Under the pieces are notes generated by a model. That model did no database searches and was not told the DNA's origin. It saw only the letters and a program-made list of their open reading frames with translations. This document shows positions 1 to 5,122 of a stretch of DNA of 5,122 nt, in pieces. Each line of letters begins with the position of its first letter. The first letter of the stretch is position 1. Source of the DNA: an uncultured Bacteroidales bacterium (GTDB taxonomy: Bacteria > Bacteroidota > Bacteroidia > Bacteroidales > Paludibacteraceae); contig CALZHO010000081.1 of assembly GCA_945787425.1 (NCBI GenBank), positions 1 through 5,122 on the forward strand, written 5' to 3'. A program made the translations under genes and the position numbers.

Positions 1-1
1 C

Positions 2-880
2 CCAATCGGTATCAACCTGCCTAACGCTAACTGGATTCGCAAAGACTATGGTTCGAAGTCTGTCACCATCGACAATATTACCCACGCCTACAACGAAGCA
101 GCCAAAGGCAATGGCTTCAACGAGGAGTTTATGATTAGCCCAGAGGTGATTGCTATGTACGAGAAAGCAGATGCTTGTGGCGATTTGCACACCGACCTCC
201 ACGAGTGCGTAGGTCACGGTTCGGGCAAACTCATGCCAGGCGTTACCAAAGATGCGCTTAAAGAGCACGCTTCTACTATCGAGGAGGCACGTGCCGACTT
301 GCTCGGTCTCTACTATATGGCTGACCCTAAATTAGTGGAACTCGGTTTGTTGGAGGATGAAGAGGCATACAAGGGCTTCTACTACCAACAGATGATGAAC
401 GGTCTCATGACCCAACTTGTGCGCATTGAGCCAGGCAAAGACATTGAGGAATCGCATATGCGCAACCGTCAGTTGATTGCCCTTTGGGTATATAAGAACG
501 CTCAAAACAAAGAGGTAGAGATTATCGAACGCGATGGCAAACACTACCTCCAAATCAATGATTACGAGGGCGTTCGTCGCCTCTATGGCGAGTTGCTGCG
601 TGAGATTCAACGCATCACTTCGGAGGGCGACTATCCTGCTGCTAAAGCAATGGTTGAGGAATACGCTGTGAAAGTGGATCAAGACTTGCACCGCGAGATT
701 TTGGAGCGTTATGAGAAACTCAACCTCGCTCCATACAAGGGCTTCGTAAACCCAGTTTACACCGCGCACTACGATGTAGAAGGCAATATCACGGATGTCA
801 CTCTCGACTACACCGAGGGTTATATCGAGCAGCACCTCCGCTACTCTCGCGACTATTCTTTCTTACCAGACATCAATTGA
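2..880 (+). CDS. Dipeptidyl peptidase III (peptidase family M49), C-terminal part
   Basis: This is a zinc-dependent exopeptidase that, in its family, removes dipeptides from the N-termini of short peptides. The frame is open at the left edge, so the start is missing. 292 residues plus the stop are visible; full-length Bacteroidales members are about 670 residues. The family signature HECVGH (the HExxGH motif unique to M49) is encoded at 200-217 and supplies two zinc-binding histidines and the catalytic Glu. The downstream EEARAD motif (281-298) supplies the third zinc ligand. The 43 residues before the first internal ATG (131) belong to the same protein, for example NLPNANWIRKDYGSKS, so that ATG is not the start. 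No signal peptide can be judged. The stop overlaps the aroA start by one base, which suggests an operon with translational coupling. Bacteroidetes M49 proteins are sometimes misannotated as dihydrofolate reductase; nothing here supports that function. Confidence 0.93.
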   Translation, partial: PIGINLPNANWIRKDYGSKSVTIDNITHAYNEAAKGNGFNEEFMISPEVIAMYEKADACGDLHTDLHECVGHGSGKLMPGVTKDALKEHASTIEEARADLLGLYYMADPKLVELGLLEDEEAYKGFYYQQMMNGLMTQLVRIEPGKDIEESHMRNRQLIALWVYKNAQNKEVEIIERDGKHYLQINDYEGVRRLYGELLREIQRITSEGDYPAAKAMVEEYAVKVDQDLHREILERYEKLNLAPYKGFVNPVYTAHYDVEGNITDVTLDYTEGYIEQHLRYSRDYSFLPDIN

Positions 881-1956
881 TGCAGATTGAACTACCCATA
901 TCGAAGTCTATAGCCAATCGTTGGCTCATGCTTCAGGCTATACACGGAGACGAGCTTGCGGGGTCCCCGACGGCGCTTGCGTCGTGGGGTGCACTTATGC
1001 CCGTCTCCGCTACTATGCCCGAAGATGTGCAGATTCTCCAGCGCGCTTTAACTACCCTTAAAACTTTTAGAACTTCTGAAACTCTTTCAACCCCACATAT
1101 CAATGTGGGAAATTGTGGCACCGCCATGCGGTTCTTAACTGCATACGCAGCACAATTGGAAAATAAAGTCACTGTTTTGGATGGCGTGGAACGCATGCGT
1201 CACCGCCCTATCGGTCAGTTGGTAGATGCTTTGTGTGAGATAGGTGCTGATATTGAGTATTTGGGCGAAGAGGGCTTCCCGCCTCTCCGCATTAAGGGAT
1301 GTATATTGGATAAGCATAGGACAGTTACTCTTAATAATCCCCAATCCACACAATTCATTTCTGCTCTATTGCTTATTGGCGTCAATGTACAAACTAACAG
1401 TACTTCTCCTTATATATATATCACGAAAGAAGTAATAAAGCAATATCAGCTTTCACCTTTCAGTTTTCACCTTACAGTTGAAAAAGTTTGGTCCTCTGCC
1501 GCCTTTTGGTACGAGTATGTGGCTCTTCACGGTGGTGAGATTGAGCTCCCTGGCTTATTCCGCTACTCGTTGCAAGGAGACAAGGTCGTCGCTGATATCT
1601 TCGCCCACCTCGGCGTAACTACTCAATATATAGAAGAAGGCATACATATATGCCGCAGTCAGGCAATTCTTAATTCAAAATTCTTAATTCAAAATTTTAG
1701 CGACTGCCCCGACCTTTACCCCGCCGTCGCTCTCACCTGCGAGCGTTTGGGCATAGAGTTACACGCCACAGGCACCGAATCGCTATCAATCAAAGAATCC
1801 GACCGCCTGCGCGCTGTGCGCGAGCACCGCACCGACCACGACCACCGCATGGCGATGGCATTATTGATTGCTGGCTACGAAGTGGATGACACCGCCTGCA
1901 TCAGCAAATCTTATCCGCAGTTCTTGGAGCAATTCCGTCAATTACAATACTCATAA
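880..1956 (+). CDS. aroA: 3-phosphoshikimate 1-carboxyvinyltransferase (EPSP synthase), shortened form
   Basis: This is the cytoplasmic sixth step of the shikimate pathway: shikimate-3-phosphate plus PEP gives EPSP. The protein has 358 residues, whereas family members are usually about 400-430. Recognised motifs in order are KSIANR (K9, S10, R14), NCGTAMRFL (from N78), ERMRHRP (R109), STQF (156-159), WSSAAFWY, PD with the candidate catalytic base D278, KESDR (K305, E306, R309), DHRMAM (R323) and SKSYP (K343). All expected substrate-binding and catalytic residues are therefore present. However, K305 to R323 spans 18 residues where E. coli AroA has about 46, so a helix-strand segment is missing. 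The stretch between the PYIYIT and WSSAAF motifs is also short, while residues about 23-44 form an extra segment encoded by a GC-rich palindrome. I chose the ATG at 880, which overlaps the upstream TGA by one base; a TTG at 877 would add one residue. It may be functional or an in-frame decaying copy. Confidence 0.88.
   Translation: MQIELPISKSIANRWLMLQAIHGDELAGSPTALASWGALMPVSATMPEDVQILQRALTTLKTFRTSETLSTPHINVGNCGTAMRFLTAYAAQLENKVTVLDGVERMRHRPIGQLVDALCEIGADIEYLGEEGFPPLRIKGCILDKHRTVTLNNPQSTQFISALLLIGVNVQTNSTSPYIYITKEVIKQYQLSPFSFHLTVEKVWSSAAFWYEYVALHGGEIELPGLFRYSLQGDKVVADIFAHLGVTTQYIEEGIHICRSQAILNSKFLIQNFSDCPDLYPAVALTCERLGIELHATGTESLSIKESDRLRAVREHRTDHDHRMAMALLIAGYEVDDTACISKSYPQFLEQFRQLQYS
945..1009. 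repeat. GC-rich palindromic element inserted in frame in aroA
   Basis: Perfect 8-nt inverted arms, cggagacg (945-952) and cgtctccg (1002-1009), enclose a GC-rich core. The core contains the palindrome ggggtcccc (960-968) and a hairpin in which ccccgacg (965-972) pairs with cgtc (980-983) and gggg (986-989), leaving a two-base bulge. The heptamer gcttgcg occurs twice (954-960 and 975-981). The encoded residues, about 23-44 of AroA, have no counterpart between the KSxxNR helix and the following conserved helix of EPSP synthases. The base composition and structure resemble a REP-like or MITE-like unit. Its presence elsewhere in the genome cannot be tested here. Confidence 0.6.
1450..1477. repeat. 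Two imperfect 14-nt tandem repeats inside aroA
   Basis: Copy 1 is ctttcacctttcag (1450-1463) and copy 2 is ttttcaccttacag (1464-1477), matching at 12 of 14 positions. They encode QLSPFSFHLT, just before the conserved WSSAAF motif. At this point the protein is shorter than typical EPSP synthases. The composition is pyrimidine-rich and low-complexity, unlike the surrounding coding sequence. Confidence 0.55.
1665..1692. repeat. Two perfect 14-nt AT-rich tandem repeats inside aroA
   Basis: The unit aattcttaattcaa is present twice back to back (1665-1678 and 1679-1692), followed by a partial third copy, aatt. The unit is not a multiple of three, so the two copies are read in different frames (AILNSKFLIQNF). 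They lie just before the conserved PD motif that carries the presumed catalytic base. Such AT-rich tandem units are more typical of intergenic DNA than of a core biosynthetic gene. Confidence 0.65.
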
Positions 1957-1962
1957 ATTCCT

Positions 1963-1991
1963 AATAAATGCCTCAAAAGTCGCCATTTATT
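1963..1991 (+). terminator. Possible weak hairpin terminator after aroA
   Basis: A perfect 8-bp inverted repeat, aataaatg (1963-1970) and catttatt (1984-1991), with a 13-nt loop lies seven bases after the aroA stop. It is AT-rich and has no clear U-tract directly after the stem. It could be a weak terminator, a 3'-end stabiliser or chance. Confidence 0.25.
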
Positions 1992-2034
1992 TGCATAAGA
2001 TAGGGAAAGGTAAGAGTGAAAACACAATCGCCAC

Positions 2035-2190
2035 AGATAGGGCACATTTAAGCGACAGATGTGCTACAGTGGTCGCGAAGTGATCGCGTAGCCTGCGGGT
2101 AACTTGAGAGTGATGTGAAAGCCACCGAATGCCCAGCGATCTCCCACAGATCTCCTATCGTGTTCGCTTAATTTGTAGCACACCTATTCC
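2035..2190. repeat. Element with imperfect inverted ends; possible structured RNA or MITE
   Basis: The two ends carry matching inverted blocks. atagg (2037-2041) matches cctat (2183-2187). ttaagcgaca (2048-2057) matches tgttcgcttaa (2161-2171) with one bulged base. gtgctaca (2061-2068) matches tgtagcac (2174-2181) perfectly. The last two pairings cross each other, so they cannot both form as a simple nested stem. A local hairpin, gcacat (2042-2047) with atgtgc (2059-2064), would place ttaagcgaca in its loop, where it could form a pseudoknot with 2161-2171. The interior is GC-richer than the flanks and has a direct repeat, gatctcc (2138-2144 and 2149-2155). I do not recognise it as 6S RNA, tmRNA, RNase P RNA, SRP RNA or a known riboswitch. 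Neither strand nor function can be assigned. Confidence 0.4.
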
Positions 2191-2290
2191 CATCCCAATG
2201 CAGAGTTTGTTTTTTACCAAATGTGCAAGAAAAATAGTAGATTGGGTAAAGTATCGAGCACTTTATTAGTCAAAGATTTTGTGTACAAAT

Positions 2291-2322
2291 ATTGTATATG
2301 TCAGAAAAATATACTACCTTTG
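2291..2322 (+). promoter_or_regulatory. Bacteroidetes-type sigma-ABfr promoter
   Basis: The -7 element tacctttg (2315-2322) matches the Bacteroidetes consensus TAnnTTTG exactly. A degenerate -33 element, attg (2291-2294), lies 20 bases upstream, the expected spacing. Transcription would start near 2329, giving a leader of roughly 38 nt before the ATG at 2367. That leader contains a small hairpin (cactt 2340-2344 with aagtg 2349-2353) and no clear Shine-Dalgarno sequence. Confidence 0.72.
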
Positions 2323-2366
2323 CAGCGGATACATATTTCCACTTTACGAAGTGATAGCACATTTTT

Positions 2367-2918
2367 ATGCAAAAAGGCGATAAAATACGATTTTTGGATG
2401 CGGTGGGCGGTGGTACTATCGTGCAATATGACGCGCAGCGAGAACTCGTTTGGGTAGAAACCGACGACGGCTTCGATGTCGGACCGATACCCGCAGCCAA
2501 ATGTGTGATGGACACAGCTGTCACCAGTTATCAGCGCAAAGGGTGTATCGGCACGCACAAACAAGCCGAGTCACCTGCACCAGCAACAGTACATACACAT
2601 GCCGCCACCGCGAAACGCCCCAAAAGACAACGCGATGAGCATGTGATAGACCTACATCTGGAGGCATTGCCTACCAACGGCAGCGGAATGACAGATGTGG
2701 AGAAGCATCAATATCAACTACGCTACTTCCGCATGGGCATGCAACAACATATCCGTCACCGCGGACGACGCGTGGTCATCATTCACGGGAAGGGCAATGG
2801 TGTACTGCGCAATGAGATACGACAGATACTCAAACGCGAATTCGGAACGCAAATCGAAGTCCATGATGCCGACTTTGCACGCTACGAAGAAGGTGCGACA
2901 CTCGTTGTGGTGAAGTAA
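2367..2918 (+). CDS. DUF2027-Smr domain protein, compact form
   Basis: This is a 183-residue protein with two recognisable parts. Residues 1-50 (MQKGDKIRFLDAVGGGTI and following, then a DGF motif) match the N-terminal barrel-like segment of Bacteroidetes DUF2027 proteins. Residues about 91-183 are an Smr domain with the DLH motif (95-97) and the HGKGNGVLR motif (140-148). Smr domains are found in MutS2 and in stand-alone nucleases; they bind or nick DNA or cleave RNA, and the DLH and HGxGxG motifs are the functional core. A polar linker rich in Ala, Thr and Pro, then basic (residues 60-90), joins the two. The larger family members I know have an extra middle domain and are about 340-400 residues long; that domain is absent here. 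The start is fixed by the promoter and by homology of the first residues. No signal peptide is visible, so it is probably cytoplasmic. The exact substrate is unknown. Confidence 0.85.
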   Translation: MQKGDKIRFLDAVGGGTIVQYDAQRELVWVETDDGFDVGPIPAAKCVMDTAVTSYQRKGCIGTHKQAESPAPATVHTHAATAKRPKRQRDEHVIDLHLEALPTNGSGMTDVEKHQYQLRYFRMGMQQHIRHRGRRVVIIHGKGNGVLRNEIRQILKREFGTQIEVHDADFARYEEGATLVVVK

Positions 2919-2957
2919 GATAATGAAAAGAATGAATCTTAAAACTATATATTGATT

Positions 2958-5122
2958 ATGAGAAATAGTCATGTGTTTATGGCTTTAGTTGCCATGATAT
3001 TGGTGATTACAAGTTGCGCTCCCAGCGCGGAGAAACGCACCGACCAAGCTATTCAGCAAGTAATGAATGACTACCAAGCAGTAGGTGTCGCTGCTGTCAT
3101 CGTCCAAGATGGGCAGATCGTTTATGAAAAAGCCTTTGGCTATGCCAATCTCGACAGTCAAACACCTTTGACTACCCATCATTTCATGCGTATCGCATCC
3201 ATCTCCAAGTCCTTCACCGCTACATCCCTGATGCAACTCGTGGAAAAAGGTGTCATCTCTCTTGATGATGATGTGAGTAAGCTCATTGGCTTCCAAGTAC
3301 GCAACCCACATCACCCAGAGGTACCTATCACATTGCGCATGGTGCTCTCACACACCGCCAGTTTCCGCGACCCAGAGAATTATTCCACACTCGATCATCT
3401 CAATCCTGCCGTGAATGGCGATTGCAGTGCCACCTATTACGATTACGCTCCTGGTACTGGCTACAACTACTCTAACTTAGGACTCAACTTCGCAGGCGCT
3501 ATTCTCGAGAAAGTTTCTGGCGTGCGTTTCGACCGCTATGTGAAGGATAGCGTAATCACGCCACTTGGACTGCATGCAGGACATAATATTGACGAACTAA
3601 ACATGAGCAAATGTGCTGCCATCTACCGTTATCGCGACGGACAATACGTCGAATCCGATGCCTACGGCAGCGTAGCAAATCAACTCGATGATTATATCAT
3701 GGGCTACTCCGCACCTATATTCTCGCCTACTGGCGGCGTGAAAATATCAGCGCACGACTTGGCTACCTATATGATGATGCACATGAACTATGGCCAACTC
3801 AATGGCGTGCGTATCATCTCCGAGGAGAGTGCCAAAACCATGCAGACACCCGTATGGATCAAGCAAACCGACGACTACTACGAGGACCAATACGGACTAT
3901 GCCTTATGGAGTTTGTGGACTTCCTGGATGATCCTCACTACAATACACCGGGCAACTACCCTGTGGGACATACGGGCGACGCCTACGGATTGCGCAGTAT
4001 CATGATGTGGAGCCCAGCGGATGATTGGGGTATCGTAGCCATCACGAATGGGTATGTGTTTAATCCTGAGAAAGATGTCGTCGAAACATTAGCCAATGCT
4101 ATCTATAAGGCGTATTTCGGCATATCTCAGTCGTGTGGAAAAACGGCTCAACTGACGTACGAACCATTTACTGGCGAGTTGCGCCATGCTTTTGGCATAT
4201 CTACCAACACCCGCACCACTACCCCCATCGTGCTCACCCGCATCACGCTGGGTGACCAAACGGGATACGGCGAGGCGGCGCTGCCCCCTTATCTCAAGGA
4301 GACACAAGAGTCGGTCTGCGCTTTTCTGAAGTTGGCTCAGCCTGTCATCAACAGCTGCCGCGAGCCGCTGAATGTGGATAGTATCATGCAACTTGTCAAC
4401 GACCTTTCCCCAGACAATCATGCAGCAAAGGCGAGCATCGATATTGCTTTGCACGATCTCTATGGCAAGCTCCACGGACAGCCCCTGTGGCAGATGTGGG
4501 ACATTGATCCAGATGCTACCCCTTGTACCAGTTATACGATTGGCTACGATGCCAGTGATTCGATTGTGCAGCTCAAAGTGCGTGAAGCTGACTGGGCAAA
4601 GATCCTCAAAGTCAAACTCGGTCGTGAGGAAGCAGAGGACAAACGTATGATCCGCCTTATCCGTAGCATTAGCAACAAACCCATTTATGTGGATGCCAAC
4701 CAGGGATGGCCTACCAAGGAGCATGCGCTGAAGATGTGCCAATGGCTGGCTGAGCAGGGAGTGGTGCTGATTGAGCAACCGATGCCTAAACACATGAACG
4801 AGGAGCATGCTTGGCTTTGCGAGCGGGTGGAACTGCCTATTATCGCCGACGAGGCATGCCAGACTTATGCCGATGTGGCGGGGCTGCAACCCTACTACGA
4901 TGGCATCAATATCAAACTAATGAAATGTGGCGGAGTGGCTGAGGCACGTAAGATGATTGCGTTGGCACGTGAGTTGGGTATGCAGGTGATGATTGGTTGT
5001 ATGACCGAGACCAGCGCGGGTATCTCTGCAGCGACAACGCTGAGTCCGTTGGTGGATTATGCCGACTTAGATGGTCATGTGCTGCTTGCCAATGACCCCT
5101 ACGAGGGTATTCAGTTAGTGGA
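2958..5122 (+). CDS. Lipoprotein fusion: beta-lactamase-like serine hydrolase + dipeptide (L-Ala-D/L-Glu) epimerase, C-term cut
   Basis: One open frame of 721 codons runs off the right edge. Residues 1-20 form a lipoprotein signal with lipobox ITSC (Cys20), so lipid anchoring outside the cytoplasm is expected. No acidic surface-export signal follows the Cys, which suggests the periplasmic side. Residues about 30-387 are a PF00144-type serine hydrolase with SISK (S81, K84), YSN (171-173) and HTG (338-340). Relatives include DD-peptidases, esterases and class C beta-lactamases; the substrate here is unknown. Residues about 398-721 are an enolase-superfamily dipeptide epimerase with KVK (K551, K553), metal ligands D579, E606 and D631, the second catalytic Lys K653, TETS, and the DLDG motif (D703, D705) typical of dipeptide recognition. 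Such enzymes interconvert L-Ala-D-Glu and L-Ala-L-Glu during peptidoglycan-peptide breakdown. The linker is about 10 residues. The gene starts 39 bases after the Smr stop, has no obvious promoter of its own and no clear Shine-Dalgarno. The ATG at 2958 gives the best signal peptide (R2, H5, then a hydrophobic core). Confidence 0.88.
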   Translation, partial: MRNSHVFMALVAMILVITSCAPSAEKRTDQAIQQVMNDYQAVGVAAVIVQDGQIVYEKAFGYANLDSQTPLTTHHFMRIASISKSFTATSLMQLVEKGVISLDDDVSKLIGFQVRNPHHPEVPITLRMVLSHTASFRDPENYSTLDHLNPAVNGDCSATYYDYAPGTGYNYSNLGLNFAGAILEKVSGVRFDRYVKDSVITPLGLHAGHNIDELNMSKCAAIYRYRDGQYVESDAYGSVANQLDDYIMGYSAPIFSPTGGVKISAHDLATYMMMHMNYGQLNGVRIISEESAKTMQTPVWIKQTDDYYEDQYGLCLMEFVDFLDDPHYNTPGNYPVGHTGDAYGLRSIMMWSPADDWGIVAITNGYVFNPEKDVVETLANAIYKAYFGISQSCGKTAQLTYEPFTGELRHAFGISTNTRTTTPIVLTRITLGDQTGYGEAALPPYLKETQESVCAFLKLAQPVINSCREPLNVDSIMQLVNDLSPDNHAAKASIDIALHDLYGKLHGQPLWQMWDIDPDATPCTSYTIGYDASDSIVQLKVREADWAKILKVKLGREEAEDKRMIRLIRSISNKPIYVDANQGWPTKEHALKMCQWLAEQGVVLIEQPMPKHMNEEHAWLCERVELPIIADEACQTYADVAGLQPYYDGINIKLMKCGGVAEARKMIALARELGMQVMIGCMTETSAGISAATTLSPLVDYADLDGHVLLANDPYEGIQLV

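Larger units (their letters stand above)
1957..2366. other. Intergenic region between aroA and the DUF2027-Smr gene
   Basis: No convincing coding sequence is visible on either strand of these 410 bases. The region contains an AT-rich hairpin just after aroA, a structured element in the middle, an AT-rich stretch with a T-run (2209-2215) and the promoter of the next gene. An 8-nt direct repeat, agataggg, occurs at 1998-2005 and 2035-2042. Reading frames crossing the right part of the gap lack family features and overlap the promoter. Confidence 0.7.

Noticed and set aside
332..835. A 167-codon open frame on the minus strand
   Set aside because: It is the antisense shadow of the M49 peptidase, and its translation has no family features.
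1450..1692. The two 14-nt repeat pairs as a CRISPR-like or satellite array
   Set aside because: Only two copies exist per site, the units differ between sites and there are no regular spacers.
2037..2187. Cobalamin, TPP or other known riboswitch for the Smr gene
   Set aside because: The conserved box sequences of these classes were not found, and the Smr promoter lies downstream, so the element would not be in its leader.
2278..2281. tttg as the -33 element of the promoter
   Set aside because: It is 33 bases from the -7 element, too far for the usual spacing of about 19-21; the weaker attg at 2291-2294 fits better.
2221..2457. A 78-codon + strand frame before and overlapping the Smr gene
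   Set aside because: It spans the Bacteroidetes promoter and continues out of frame into the DUF2027-Smr gene. Its product is low-complexity with no motif.
4089..4889. A 266-codon open frame on the minus strand
   Set aside because: It lies entirely antisense to the hydrolase-epimerase gene, whose + strand translation carries the conserved catalytic motifs. The minus product shows no recognisable family features.
4143..5122. A separate epimerase gene instead of a fusion
   Set aside because: There is no stop codon before it and no ATG, GTG or TTG near the start of homology. Initiation at ACG is rare, so a single polypeptide is the simpler reading.

Overview
The window looks like a chromosomal segment from a member of the Bacteroidota, most likely the order Bacteroidales. 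Four observations support this. One gene has a Bacteroidetes-type promoter (TAnnTTTG). Genes start without clear Shine-Dalgarno sequences. There is a DUF2027-Smr protein, a family I know from this phylum. The M49 peptidase and EPSP synthase also resemble Bacteroidales versions. No rRNA, tRNA, CRISPR array, transposase or phage gene was seen. All supported genes lie on the + strand.

Layout. (1) Positions 2-880 hold the C-terminal 292 residues of a dipeptidyl peptidase III (M49) zinc peptidase. (2) Positions 880-1956 hold aroA (EPSP synthase), which overlaps the peptidase stop codon by one base. This AroA is unusually short and contains a GC-rich palindromic insert and two pairs of 14-nt tandem repeats inside its reading frame. 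(3) Positions 1957-2366 are a 410-bp gap. It holds an AT-rich hairpin, a roughly 155-bp element with imperfect inverted ends that could be a structured RNA or a small mobile repeat, and the promoter of the next gene. (4) Positions 2367-2918 hold a compact DUF2027-Smr protein. (5) From 2958 to beyond the right edge runs one uninterrupted frame of at least 721 codons. It encodes a lipoprotein signal, a beta-lactamase-like serine hydrolase and, in the same polypeptide, an L-Ala-D/L-Glu (dipeptide) epimerase of the enolase superfamily.

The most notable item is this last gene. The catalytic motifs of both halves are intact, the linker is only about 10 residues, and there is no usable start codon near the junction. 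Leucine codon use changes sharply across the junction. Epimerases of this type are normally cytoplasmic enzymes of peptidoglycan-peptide breakdown. The N-terminal lipoprotein signal would carry this one to the periplasm, next to a serine hydrolase that could act on cell-wall peptides. Together with the M49 peptidase the window has a peptide-degradation flavour, but functional coupling between the two loci is only inferred.
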